A stretch of 64,000 nt of DNA, taken from Planctomycetaceae bacterium (GTDB taxonomy: Bacteria; Planctomycetota; Planctomycetia; Pirellulales; Pirellulaceae). The translations under genes and the position numbers were made by a program. Where the stretch lies: the NCBI GenBank assembly GCA_027487485.1, contig JAIYDN010000049.1, positions 1 through 64,000 on the forward strand, written 5' to 3'. Positions 51,147 through 60,879 of the stretch are shown piece after piece (positions within the stretch are counted from its first letter, which is position 1; each line of letters starts with the position of its first letter). Below the pieces are notes generated by a model, which saw only the letters and a list, made by a program, of their open reading frames with translations, searched no databases and was not told where the DNA came from.

Positions 51147-54100
51147 TTATTCCTCGATCGTGACCACCTTTAAGTTGTCGTCTGGGATCCGATCAATCAT
51201 CAGATTCCTGGGGTCGATGCCCGCTTGGTAAGGAAGCTCATCCACTGTGAATTCAAGTTCGTGTTTCCCGCCAGTCAACTGAACTCGCTTCCGGTGCAGT
51301 AACTTGCCATAGCGCTTCCCTGATTCGGGCTTTCCAAACGCGCCAATCTCGATCCAGTCATCCATACTGGTCTCGGTCTCTGCTCCCTTTTCGTCCGCCT
51401 TGAACTTGCTGCATTCCACTTCGATACGGACTTGGTATTTGCCGTCCGTTTGTTTTGTCGCTTTGGCGACTATAGTTCGGTTTGCAAAGATCGTGATGTC
51501 TTCGAAAAGATCCTTGATCAGGTACTTCAGTTCTTCCGGTGTTTGATCACGAAGCCGATCTACTAATTCATAGGACGTAGGATAAGGAGGCCCCTTGTAA
51601 GCGAACTTCTCGATCAAATCCTTCAAGGCGGCATTGATCCTCGCCTCGCCAATCATCTCAGCCAAATAGTACAGAGCAAGACTTCCCTTGCGGTAGTGAA
51701 TGTAGCCTTGGTTGGGATCTACCTTCAGCAATGGACGCTCCTTCAAGCGTTCAGTACCTCGCGATCGTAGATAATTGTCCATTTCGTACTTTAAAAACTT
51801 ATGCATCATGTCGGGACCATACTCCTTGCGCATCATCATTAAGGCAGAGTACTGAGCGAGCGTCTCCGACAGCAGCGTGGCGCCTTGCATACGAGCCCCA
51901 ATCACCTGATGCGCCCACCACTGGTGCGCCATTTCGTGTGCGACCACGTAGTAAACCATGTCGATGTCGTCCGGCCGGTCCAATCTGGCGATAAAGCCAA
52001 TGCTCTCCGAATAAGGCATCGTTCCAGGAAACGCCTGAGCGAACTGAGCGACTCGAGGAAACTCGATGATTCGAGCTTGCTTGTGGCGGTACGGACCAAA
52101 TTCCTGATTGCAGTATTCCAGTGCTGCCGTAATCGCTTGCGACATTCTTGGAACGTTCCAAGCGTGCTCGGGATGGTAATACACTTCCACATCGATATCG
52201 CCCAGCTTGGATCTTGCAACGTCATAACGTGCCGAGATAAAGGAATAAAAATTGAGCGATGGATGATCCAATCGATATCGGAAGTAATTGCGATCGTCCT
52301 TCGTCCACTTCTCCACCAGCGATCCTGGAGCGATGGCGGTTTGGTCTCCAGATGTGCTGATCACGGTTTCGACGTCGACCCAGTCGGAATCCTGACCAAT
52401 ATAATGCTGCATGCAGAACTCACCGCATTCCCGAGTCAACTCAGGAACGCTTTCCGCTGGCTCCAACAGCTTTTCTTTCCGCTTGTTCGGATCCAAGATG
52501 CGGCGATTGGGATCGTAACCGAAACTTGGGGCAATCGAATTGTTAAAAAAGGTTCCGTTCTGAACGATGGCAGTATTTCTGACCGAGTTTTCGATCCCCT
52601 GTGTCTTCGTAGCAACCACGAACTTCATTTCCATGGTTGCACCTGGCTGCATGGCAGGCGCCATTTGGTAGGTTCGAACCGAAAGATCCTTATCATCAAG
52701 TACTAGGGTAGCGTTTGGAATCTCCACGGTGGTTTCGTAAAGAGGATCTACCTGAACAATCAGAGTTTCGATCGGCCCTTCTGTCTTGTTGGTAATGGTC
52801 TGACTGGCACTCATCCGGAGATTTCGAGTCTCAGGAAAGAGATCGATTTCGTAACGGATTTCTGTCACCTTGGGTTGAGCGAGTTTTTCGTACTTCGAAT
52901 ACGTTTTCTCGTACCGAACTTGACGCTCCTCGAGCTCCTTCGCGCCAACGAAGGTGTTCAAAATCTGAGTGTTGTAATACAACCAACCACCGATCCCCAC
53001 GGTGGCCAATGCTGCGATTGCCCCAAACATTTTGGAAGGTGATGAACTGGACTGAAGCCCCTCGGACAATCGTGTGCGTATGGTTTTAGGTATTCCGCGA
53101 TGCATGGCAACGGAACAGAACCACAGCACCAACATCGATGCTGCCAGCCAGTAAACAGCAAACGCAACCATGCCTTGCCAATAAGGTGCGATACCGAACA
53201 TGTCAGAATAAACATAGCCTGGCAACCTTCCAAATCGAACCATCAACGTATCGATCCGCAAGAAAGACCAAAGAAATGCGTTCGCAATGATCATCAGAAT
53301 GAATACAAAGTAGCCAACGTATTTATTAGGTGACAAGGTGTGGGCCAAGATGGCCAGCACAATGAAAAAGCCAAATCGCAGGGCTTCGATCAAAATCAAT
53401 TCCATCGCATAGACATTCCATTGGAATCGGTAGTAACCGTAAAAGGCTTGCACCAACGCCCCAAGTCCGATCACCAAGGTCAAGATTGTCAGAATGACCA
53501 GCAGCAACGAAGCCAGTCGCGATGCAACCAGAACACTGTTTGGAACCGGAGTCGCCCCAACAATTTCTTGAATCCGGCAGTCTCGATCTCGCCAGATAAC
53601 AACACCCACAAAATAAGTGATGATCGGGATCAAGAATCCAAGAAGCGATCCACGAATCAGATCGACCATCTTGTACGTCACCGGAAACGAGCTAAGGCCA
53701 TAGCCTTCCGTTGCCCCCGTGAACAGCGCCACAACCGTATTGAGCATGGCTGCGCAAAGAATGACGATAAATGCGGGGCTTCGCATGGTGGATACCATGT
53801 CGAACGACAAGCTGGATCTCCATTGAGCAAACCAACTGGGGCTCGGAGTAATCCTAGGCCAATCGACGGTGGATTCCACGTTCGAAGGCTTATCCAGGTC
53901 GGGGCTGGCCACAGCTGCTTGCTTACGCCCGAAGGTAGGTCCCGTCGCGAACGAAAAACGCCAAGCCGCAAATGCGTAGATCGCACCCGCAATCGAAAGC
54001 CATATCGCGCGGTTTAGCAAAAGCGTTCCATCGATGGGCAGGACTAAATTGTTACGTTGATCCACGGTCCAGTATTTGGTCAGCACACTAAAAGAAGTTC

Positions 54101-54731
54101 CACCCAGCGGGTCGATAACGGCCGCAAAATACTCGTTGGACAGATCCGTCACAAATGACTGGGAAACCCCATAAGCAACAAGAACTAACAATACACCCAA
54201 GAACGAATACAGCGAATTGCGAGTCCATGTAGCGATGGCAAAAACGATAGATCCAAATAGCAGAGTGTTTGGCACCGCGAAAACCAACAATGCCGTCAAG
54301 TGAGCGTCCCATCGAATCGCCCCCCAACGTTCTAAATCACGATTGGGCATCCAGCCCGCAACGATCATCCCTACCGAGATTCCCAACGTAGGAATGATCG
54401 CGATCAAGGTAGCCGCTGAAAACCGGCCCAGCAAATAGCTTGACTTGCTAATGGGTTTGCTGAATAGAATGTCAGAAAACTTCGATGTAAAGTCGCGAGA
54501 AGCGGCCGAGTCGTAGATGGCAGTCGCCATCAACGCCGTCAATAAGCCCGCACCGATGTAAAACTGCATGATCACATAGGGGGCATTTCGGAATGTATTG
54601 CCGATGGCACTTCCGACAGTCACATTGTCGGACCCGGCTGCAAAGCCAAATAGCAATGCGATGATCCCGAGAAAGATATAGACCATGAATCCGCGTAACC
54701 AATATCGCAGTTCAAACTGAAAAAATTCCAT
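51147..54731 (-). CDS. ABC-2 type permease fused to M1-family metallo-aminopeptidase
   Basis: 1194 residues from the ATG at 54731. A GTG at 54821 overlaps the stop of the ATPase gene and would add 30 polar residues; I prefer the ATG because the permease begins there. Residues about 1-560 form two sets of about six transmembrane helices, each with an ABC-2 permease-like layout (FELRYWLRGFMVYIFLGIIA at the start). A linker helix (about 580) leads to an extracytoplasmic M1-like peptidase. It has a GAMEN-like stretch (FPGTMPYSESIGF), zinc motif HEMAH (932-936) and Glu956 in LLSETLAQY. The spacing HExxH-x19-E is one residue longer than the standard x18. It probably forms an exporter or signalling complex with the ATPase encoded just upstream; the substrate is unknown. 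Confidence 0.88.
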   Translation of the reverse strand: MEFFQFELRYWLRGFMVYIFLGIIALLFGFAAGSDNVTVGSAIGNTFRNAPYVIMQFYIGAGLLTALMATAIYDSAASRDFTSKFSDILFSKPISKSSYLLGRFSAATLIAIIPTLGISVGMIVAGWMPNRDLERWGAIRWDAHLTALLVFAVPNTLLFGSIVFAIATWTRNSLYSFLGVLLVLVAYGVSQSFVTDLSNEYFAAVIDPLGGTSFSVLTKYWTVDQRNNLVLPIDGTLLLNRAIWLSIAGAIYAFAAWRFSFATGPTFGRKQAAVASPDLDKPSNVESTVDWPRITPSPSWFAQWRSSLSFDMVSTMRSPAFIVILCAAMLNTVVALFTGATEGYGLSSFPVTYKMVDLIRGSLLGFLIPIITYFVGVVIWRDRDCRIQEIVGATPVPNSVLVASRLASLLLVILTILTLVIGLGALVQAFYGYYRFQWNVYAMELILIEALRFGFFIVLAILAHTLSPNKYVGYFVFILMIIANAFLWSFLRIDTLMVRFGRLPGYVYSDMFGIAPYWQGMVAFAVYWLAASMLVLWFCSVAMHRGIPKTIRTRLSEGLQSSSSPSKMFGAIAALATVGIGGWLYYNTQILNTFVGAKELEERQVRYEKTYSKYEKLAQPKVTEIRYEIDLFPETRNLRMSASQTITNKTEGPIETLIVQVDPLYETTVEIPNATLVLDDKDLSVRTYQMAPAMQPGATMEMKFVVATKTQGIENSVRNTAIVQNGTFFNNSIAPSFGYDPNRRILDPNKRKEKLLEPAESVPELTRECGEFCMQHYIGQDSDWVDVETVISTSGDQTAIAPGSLVEKWTKDDRNYFRYRLDHPSLNFYSFISARYDVARSKLGDIDVEVYYHPEHAWNVPRMSQAITAALEYCNQEFGPYRHKQARIIEFPRVAQFAQAFPGTMPYSESIGFIARLDRPDDIDMVYYVVAHEMAHQWWAHQVIGARMQGATLLSETLAQYSALMMMRKEYGPDMMHKFLKYEMDNYLRSRGTERLKERPLLKVDPNQGYIHYRKGSLALYYLAEMIGEARINAALKDLIEKFAYKGPPYPTSYELVDRLRDQTPEELKYLIKDLFEDITIFANRTIVAKATKQTDGKYQVRIEVECSKFKADEKGAETETSMDDWIEIGAFGKPESGKRYGKLLHRKRVQLTGGKHELEFTVDELPYQAGIDPRNLMIDRIPDDNLKVVTIEE

Positions 54732-54820
54732 GTGCTTACTCTTGTCTAGGATCGGATTGCGAGATGGTTCGGGGTGCTGGAATGACTGTTGCGCAGGAGA
54801 CTTGATCCCGCGGGCATGCA

Positions 54821-55714
54821 CTAGGCGGCAGCGCCGGTGCGAGAATTTTGCTTGATCTGATAGAAGAACATGTCTTCCAGATTAGGCTCGACCGAGCGGA
54901 ATCCGTTCATAGGATCCTGAGTGCTGTAGACCCGCACCGAAGGCCGGCCTTCGATCAGCTTGGTCGAGATCACGTCCATCTCTGCTTGGCAGCGTTTCAG
55001 GTCGTCTTTGGACATGGACTTGGACCAGATCTTGCCATCTAACGAGGCTTCTGCCTGCGAAGGTGCGCCAGCAAAAAGCAAGCGGCCGCGATGGATGATG
55101 GACATGTTGGTGCACAGTTCCTTGACATCTTCGACGATGTGGGTCGATAGGATAACAACAACACTCTCCCCCACTTCGGAGAGGAGGTTATAGAATCGAT
55201 TCCGTTCACCTGGATCCAGACCAGCCGTGGGTTCGTCCACGATCAGTAGCTTGGGATCGCCCAACAGAGCTTGTGCAATTCCGAATCGCTGCCGCATCCC
55301 ACCCGAGAAAGTTGCGACCGACTTATTGCGCACGTCGAACAGATTCACGCGATTCAGCAACGCATACACGATCTCTTTGCGTTGGGCTGACGTTGCCCCA
55401 ACCCCTTTTAGGGTGGCCAAGTGAGTCAATAGGGTTGTAGCGCTGGTTCTGGGATAAACACCAAATTCTTGAGGCAGGTATCCCAAGATTTCCCGGACCT
55501 TGGTTTTTTCATGCAGCAAATCCAGGTCGCCCAGCATGGCCGATCCGGAATCTGCGTTTTGCAGAGTTGCCAAGGTTCGCATCAAGGTCGACTTGCCAGC
55601 TCCGTTCGGCCCCAGCAATCCAAACATCCCGGTCGGGATCGTCATCGAAATGTTGTCCAGCGCTCGAACACCACCAGGATACGTTTTCGAAAGATTCTTG
55701 ATAACGAGTTGCAT
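54821..55714 (-). CDS. ABC transporter ATP-binding protein
   Basis: 297 residues. All nucleotide-binding motifs are intact: Walker A GPNGAGKS (35-42), Q-loop Gln82, signature FSGGM (136-140), Walker B LLIVDE (156-161) and switch His192. The C-terminal tail (about 215-297) is typical of ABC-2 exporter ATPases. The stop overlaps or abuts the start of the fused permease-peptidase gene, so the two are one transcriptional unit and the permease is the expected partner. A cytoplasmic subunit driving export or conformational change of the permease-peptidase is the best reading. Confidence 0.95.
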   Translation of the reverse strand: MQLVIKNLSKTYPGGVRALDNISMTIPTGMFGLLGPNGAGKSTLMRTLATLQNADSGSAMLGDLDLLHEKTKVREILGYLPQEFGVYPRTSATTLLTHLATLKGVGATSAQRKEIVYALLNRVNLFDVRNKSVATFSGGMRQRFGIAQALLGDPKLLIVDEPTAGLDPGERNRFYNLLSEVGESVVVILSTHIVEDVKELCTNMSIIHRGRLLFAGAPSQAEASLDGKIWSKSMSKDDLKRCQAEMDVISTKLIEGRPSVRVYSTQDPMNGFRSVEPNLEDMFFYQIKQNSRTGAAA

Positions 55715-56279
55715 TCGCGGGCTTTCGTAAGTTGGGTTGAGGGAGTTCTGTTGGAAACGACCGGTCGGTAGATCCTAGCCGATCTTCGCAAACGCGGAAG
55801 CGAGTGATGGGTTCCCGCTTTTCGATGAACTTTTTGAATTCTTGGAAACCAGGCCGTCTATTTGCTAGATTGTCATCAAGTTGGTTCAAAACAGTAGGGC
55901 AGACTAGTCGCCCACCAATAGGTTCCACCTGTAACTTTTTCGGAATCATGCATTTACCAACAAGTAGGCCGTAACAAGCGCTAGCGCATTTACGGCAGCC
56001 CCGCTCGAAGCGAATTACCCCATCGAACCAATCAAGTCCTAACCAGCATGCCATGCCGTAACTGCGTCCAAAGCGACTTGTTACGGCCTACCCCTCGCTG
56101 TGCCCCAAAAAGCTGATTTCAAACGACTTTGGGAGTGACTTCACGTCGTCGCTTGACTATAAATGGACGGACGGTTGATATTTGCAATAACAAATAGGAC
56201 GTAGGCGTATGAAGGTACAGCATTTTTGGCGTGCCGTTTCCGTCTATGTGTGGTGAAGATTAAGGTGTTTGGAGCTTTG
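55715..56279. other. Intergenic region with palindromic repeats, no gene seen
   Basis: 565 bases separate the divergent ABC ATPase and LEPR-type genes, so both promoters should be here. The region holds the inverted repeat listed at 55964-56091. A TTGACT at 56153-56158 could be a -35 box for the right-hand gene, but no good -10 follows at the right distance (the nearest is TGATAT at 56176). The open frames that cross it (for example on the minus strand at 55509-56054) match nothing I recognise and overlap the ATPase gene. Confidence 0.5.
55964..56091. repeat. Inverted repeat pair GTAGGCCGTAACAAG / CTTGTTACGGCCTAC
   Basis: The 15-base arms are at 55964-55978 and 56077-56091 and match exactly; the match continues imperfectly into the interior (AGCGCT side). 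A second, nested dyad (GCCGTAACAAGCGCTAGCG...TTACGGC, 55968-55996) overlaps the left arm. The roughly 128-base unit looks like a small non-coding palindromic element, probably one of many copies in the genome. Confidence 0.65.
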
Positions 56280-59200
56280 ATGCCGATGTGTAAAAAGTTA
56301 AGGATCGAGCACCTTGAACAGCGGAATTTGATGGCGGTTGCAGCTGTCGAATGGCAGGGAGTCGGGTACTTTGCGGACGCCTCTATTCCTTCCCTTCAAC
56401 GATACGATATCAATCAGCAGGTTTGGTTGTCACCAATTCGATTGGCAGGGGCTTCTTCACCACCAACGGCTTTTACCACGGATTCCGATGGCATCTATGC
56501 CGCTTTTGATAAATCCGTGTACCGATTCGATCGGGCTGGTGGATCTCGCCAGCATTTGTTTAATGCAAGCGCTCCGGTGATTGGTATTCATTCGGATGCC
56601 AATTTGCTTTTCGTGAACTACTCAGAAAGTCTTTACGCCAACGTCACAAGCTTGAACAAAACGAATAACACCATCGTTGATGCGATGAGGAGCTATATCG
56701 ATGCGATCGGCGGTTCTTCGATCGCACCCAGCAAGAACCGAATTTTCGGACGTTCGATCGGCATCAGTCCTGCCGATCTTACTTATGTTGACTACTCCAA
56801 TACCGGCTCCTTGTTGGATAATGGTGACACATTGTATCACGGAGATTTTGCTTCGGCTTCCAAGACATGGACGTTTGATAACGATCGGTATGTTGTGGAC
56901 AATTCCGGCCATCTTTATGCCTCGGATACTTTACTGCACTCGGGTCGACTAGGCACCAACATTACGGACATTGATTTTTCAGGTGGGACCATTCCAATCG
57001 TTTTGAATGGTAACAAACTGACTTCGTATTCCACTGGCTTCTTACCGACCGGTACGTTGGAACTGACGAGCCCCGGTGATGAGATCTTTGTCAATAGTCG
57101 TAACGTATTGGTATTTCGACAATCGTCTGACGTTGCCCAAGGATACTCGGTGGAGGTGGTTGGACTCGACCGACTAGGTGCTCTACCGCCGGGTGATACC
57201 GTCAATCCGATAGGCCTGGTGTACTCTCCGTCAGATGTCTATGTGGCCAAAGACGGAACAGTCCTGCTTTACGACATGGAACATCAGAGTGTTTTTCGTT
57301 GGGATCCTGTCCGCGAGACGTACAGTCAGTCGATTCGATTGCTTGGCAATCCCCTGCACGTTGCGTATTCAAATCAATTCAATGTGCTTTACACGAGCTA
57401 TCAGGACGGCTTGATCCGCAAGATCGACTTCAACGCAACACAGCCAATCGAAACGCCGTTCCATCAATTACCTGGTACTCCATTGGGGCTCGTCGCTGCT
57501 GATCCGTACTTGGTTGCAGAGGATTCTTCAGGAGCTTGGTCAACGCTGAATTCCATTTCGTCGACGGGGCAGCTTGTAGACAAAAAAGAGTGGCATTACC
57601 CATCGTCCGGACTGATTTGGAATGGAAAGAATGATTCCATTTATTATTTTTCTATGTTCTCACCGAGCGATCTTAACAGTCGCAAAATCAATGTCACAGG
57701 CCTTGATCCATCGATCGTCCGCGGCGGTATCGGTCTTAACCGAGACACGCCGCTGCACGGTAGTCCTCTTATCCAAATGCCCGTTCGAATAACTCCGGAC
57801 GGTCAGTCTGCCGTTCTGGGATCTGGCGCTGTTTTTAATGCCAAAACTTTAGAAGTTTCAAATCATGCTCTGAGCAATACCGTTTCGGATATCGCTTGGC
57901 TTGGGGACGAGTTGTTTACCGCTCGAGACATTGCGGGTGTTTCTCAAGTTCAACGTTGGCTGGGTGCTACGTATGCTTTGGATGGCGTTCGGCAGTTTGA
58001 GGGTTCGGTCGTTCGATTACTTTCGGTCCGACCCAATGTCTTGCTATTGATCACATTATCAAGTGGCGAGGGGCCGCGTTTTCATTTGCTGAATTCGAGT
58101 CTGGAAACCGTGACTATCGATGGCATGCCTCCAGCGACGCCCCAAATCACGTGGAGTCCGCCTAGCGAGCTCGTGGCATTGGCCCCCCTCGATGCAAGCT
58201 ATTTGTCGGCAACGGTCGATGCGCCGGGTGTCCTAACTTATACACCAGCGCTAGGTTCCTATTTGGCACCAGGTGAGCAGACGTTGTCGGTAACCTTTAC
58301 TCCCGATGATGCGAAACGTTATCGACCTGCGACCAAGTCATTGACGATCCAAGTTTGGGGCGTGGATTTTGGTGATGCAATGAGTGTTTCGGCCTCGATA
58401 CCCTCGCAAGGTTACCCTGCTTTGATTGCCGATAATGGCGCACGTCATATTCTTAAGGATTCATTGCGATTGGGCTCCAGCGTCGATGCCGAACGTGATG
58501 GTGTGCCCGCCGATTCCGACGCAAAGGGGGACAATGCAATTGGTAAAGACGAGGACGGCGTGCGTTTCCCGTCATCCATCCTTTCGCTGACGGATTCTAG
58601 CGCGAGCAGCCTTTCTGCGGTCGCAAGCGGCGACGGTTATCTGACTGCTTGGATTGATTTCAACGGTGACGGCGACTGGTCGGACCCGTTCGAGTATGTC
58701 GTACAAAATGAGTGGGTGACCGCCGGTGCTCATGTGTTCTCGTTCGAGGTTCCACCCAATGCGATTGTCGGTAAAGTTGCTGCTAGGGTGCGATTGAGTT
58801 CACAATCGGGACTGGCTCCAACTGGTATCGCCAGCAATGGCGAAGTTGAAGACTATGTTTTGGAGATTCACGACAGCCATGAATCGATTGACATTACACC
58901 GGTGGGAGGTGGCACCATTTCGATTGTCGATTTTTCAGCCACGCATATCCAATACATTGAAGATGGCAAGGTTCTTGCTCGCTACCCAAAATCCATTTGG
59001 AATATACGTACGGCCCAGTTTCCAGGTTCCGAGACAGACGACACCATGGATTTGGATTCTCGAACTCAGGGCGAACTCTTCCTCTTAGGTAATGCCGGAG
59101 CTGGGAACGACAGGGTGTATTTCAAGAAAGGTCAGAACCTGGACCTTACGAAACGCATCCAAGACGGTGTGACGAATCTTGAGATGATCGACATGAAGAA

Positions 59201-59708
59201 TGATGGGGTCAATTTGTTAAGGCTCGACGCTGAGTCGGCAACAGCCATTACCGATGGAGTCCACTCGCTAAAAATTTACGCCGACGCGACTGACCAAATT
59301 TTCTTTCGAGGTGAATGGAAAGTCGATTCCAAGATAGAAATCAACGGAGAGCAATTCCACAAAGTGACCAGCGGAACCGTTTCTGTAAATCTTACAAACG
59401 GCCGCATGCAACAGAATCCATTGAAACCACTTGACGTCGACCTTGATGGGGCTGCAACACCTTTGGATGTTCTGTCCATCATCAACAAGTTGAACATTCC
59501 GGATGCACCGGTCTCGAATCAAACGAACTATCTGGATGTAGACGGCGATGGAATGATATCTCCATTGGATGTATTGACACTCATCAATACGCTCAACGAT
59601 CGGTCGGGGCCTGGTGGCGAAGGCGAAGCCAAAGAAACAGTCAATGATGCTTTCCATATGGCATTCGCAGCCGATTTTGAATGGGAATGGAACCGCAAAA
59701 AGCGATAG
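56280..59708 (+). CDS. LEPR-XLL-type secreted protein with GEVED and dockerin type I modules
   Basis: 1142 residues from the ATG at 56280. A TTG at 56226 would add 18 residues before the export motif. The motif KKLRIEHLEQRNLMA occupies residues 5-19, as in the giant protein. About residues 20-600 show repeats of the type 'GxxYAxxDxTVLLYDMEHQSVFRWD', consistent with a beta-propeller. An Ig-like stretch (about 610-700) leads to a GEVED domain ending GEVEDYVLEI (about 853-862). A beta-roll-like part follows. A dockerin type I pair is at about 1050-1107, with calcium loops DVDLDGAATPLDVLSIINKL and DVDGDGMISPLDVLTLINTL. No scaffoldin or cohesin is in the window. It is predicted to be exported and surface-associated. 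Upstream is a 565-base spacer. Confidence 0.88.
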   Translation: MPMCKKLRIEHLEQRNLMAVAAVEWQGVGYFADASIPSLQRYDINQQVWLSPIRLAGASSPPTAFTTDSDGIYAAFDKSVYRFDRAGGSRQHLFNASAPVIGIHSDANLLFVNYSESLYANVTSLNKTNNTIVDAMRSYIDAIGGSSIAPSKNRIFGRSIGISPADLTYVDYSNTGSLLDNGDTLYHGDFASASKTWTFDNDRYVVDNSGHLYASDTLLHSGRLGTNITDIDFSGGTIPIVLNGNKLTSYSTGFLPTGTLELTSPGDEIFVNSRNVLVFRQSSDVAQGYSVEVVGLDRLGALPPGDTVNPIGLVYSPSDVYVAKDGTVLLYDMEHQSVFRWDPVRETYSQSIRLLGNPLHVAYSNQFNVLYTSYQDGLIRKIDFNATQPIETPFHQLPGTPLGLVAADPYLVAEDSSGAWSTLNSISSTGQLVDKKEWHYPSSGLIWNGKNDSIYYFSMFSPSDLNSRKINVTGLDPSIVRGGIGLNRDTPLHGSPLIQMPVRITPDGQSAVLGSGAVFNAKTLEVSNHALSNTVSDIAWLGDELFTARDIAGVSQVQRWLGATYALDGVRQFEGSVVRLLSVRPNVLLLITLSSGEGPRFHLLNSSLETVTIDGMPPATPQITWSPPSELVALAPLDASYLSATVDAPGVLTYTPALGSYLAPGEQTLSVTFTPDDAKRYRPATKSLTIQVWGVDFGDAMSVSASIPSQGYPALIADNGARHILKDSLRLGSSVDAERDGVPADSDAKGDNAIGKDEDGVRFPSSILSLTDSSASSLSAVASGDGYLTAWIDFNGDGDWSDPFEYVVQNEWVTAGAHVFSFEVPPNAIVGKVAARVRLSSQSGLAPTGIASNGEVEDYVLEIHDSHESIDITPVGGGTISIVDFSATHIQYIEDGKVLARYPKSIWNIRTAQFPGSETDDTMDLDSRTQGELFLLGNAGAGNDRVYFKKGQNLDLTKRIQDGVTNLEMIDMKNDGVNLLRLDAESATAITDGVHSLKIYADATDQIFFRGEWKVDSKIEINGEQFHKVTSGTVSVNLTNGRMQQNPLKPLDVDLDGAATPLDVLSIINKLNIPDAPVSNQTNYLDVDGDGMISPLDVLTLINTLNDRSGPGGEGEAKETVNDAFHMAFAADFEWEWNRKKR

Positions 59709-59854
59709 GTTGCCACACGTAGTGCATTCGGAAACGCTGAAGAGTGAGCTTTGAGCAGTAAGGGATTAGGGGTAAGCTTTAATCTAAACGCTGACCGCTT
59801 ACTCCTTCATCGCGAAACTTGAACTGCCCGAAACTTGGAAGGTATCGCAAGAGT

Positions 59855-60796
59855 ATGAACGATTCCGATGCCGAAGAGCCTAAATCCCCATCGCTTCCGC
59901 TTCCGTTTCGATCGAGCGTTCGGCCGATTCTCTTTGCCGGTACATTTGTGGTTGTGGCTGCAATTCTTGGAATGCTTGACTTCAGCTTCAATGTCTCTGC
60001 TATATGGGCCGCAAATCCCCTAACCTTTTATGCCCTGCGTGAACTTACATTTTGTCTTCGAATCGCATTTGCCTTTTGGCTCTGCTTTCGCACCATCAAT
60101 GCAACAGACATCGAAAGGATCGCTGGCTGGTCGCTATTCTTGGGTTGGATTGCGATCGAAGAAACGTCAAGTCCTTGGTACTCCCCACTCGCACAGTACC
60201 AATCCTGGAGCGGCTTGTATCGGATCCTGCTTTTCTTTTTGGTCTTTCGTTTGCTGCATCAAGGCCTAGGGCTGTCGATCCTAACCAGAGGCCAGTCGCC
60301 TAAGTTAGTGCAACTAAAAATGCGGACATTGCTTACCAGTATGGCGATGTTTGCATTACTTTTTGTGATCGACTCTGGGATTCGTGAATGGGCTATTTCG
60401 CTGGATCGAGTTAGTCTTCAAAGCGATCCTCCTTTGCTGGCTTTGGTCGCTTCTGTCACACGGGCCACACTTTGGGTTGGCTTGGCCTTGCTGATGTCGC
60501 ACGAGAAGAGATCCTCTACCTTGCTTGGCATTGGTTTGGTCGCACTGTGGGTCATCTCAAGAACCTGCGTGGTTCTCTATTTGGTTCAGGTCTTGTATCC
60601 GTCCCAGCAAGATAACCGATGGAACAGTACCTATTCGATCGATTGGCAGACACTTGCAATCTTGCAAGCAGCTCAATTCGCGTTCGTTGGCGCAACGCTA
60701 TTCGCCATTCGATTGGCTGGATACCAATTCTGCCGCGGTGACCAACAAGTAAGCAAGGGTAAGATGGAATCGATTCGATTCGATGATTTGCAATAA
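59855..60796 (+). CDS. Polytopic membrane protein of unknown function
   Basis: 313 residues from the ATG at 59855; a TTG at 59819 is in frame but unlikely. The first 18 residues are polar. Seven or eight hydrophobic helices follow, for example PILFAGTFVVVAAILGMLDF (about 25), ILLFFLVFRLLHQGLGLSIL, TLLTSMAMFALLFVIDSG, LLALVASVTRATLWVGLALL, and FVGATLFAIRLAGYQF near the end. No conserved catalytic or transporter motif is visible to me. It lies 146 bases downstream of the dockerin-protein gene on the same strand and convergent with transketolase; a hairpin follows 26 bases after the stop. Confidence 0.75.
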   Translation: MNDSDAEEPKSPSLPLPFRSSVRPILFAGTFVVVAAILGMLDFSFNVSAIWAANPLTFYALRELTFCLRIAFAFWLCFRTINATDIERIAGWSLFLGWIAIEETSSPWYSPLAQYQSWSGLYRILLFFLVFRLLHQGLGLSILTRGQSPKLVQLKMRTLLTSMAMFALLFVIDSGIREWAISLDRVSLQSDPPLLALVASVTRATLWVGLALLMSHEKRSSTLLGIGLVALWVISRTCVVLYLVQVLYPSQQDNRWNSTYSIDWQTLAILQAAQFAFVGATLFAIRLAGYQFCRGDQQVSKGKMESIRFDDLQ

Positions 60797-60821
60797 CGGG
60801 ATCCGTGCCCGTCGGTTGGAT

Positions 60822-60843
60822 CCGCAGCGCCCACGCGCTGCGG
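60822..60843. terminator. Perfect GC-rich hairpin after the membrane-protein gene
   Basis: A 9-base perfect stem (CCGCAGCGC/GCGCTGCGG) with a 4-base loop begins 26 bases after the stop at 60796. No T-run follows, so rho-independent termination is uncertain. It may instead be a copy of a repeated palindrome. Confidence 0.5.
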
Positions 60844-60879
60844 TAATAGCAAACAGATTCCGCTTTCACATGCTGAATG

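Noticed and set aside
55509-56054. A 181-codon minus-strand frame crossing the ABC ATPase start
   Set aside because: It overlaps the intact ATPase gene in another frame, contains the palindromic repeat, and matches no family I know.
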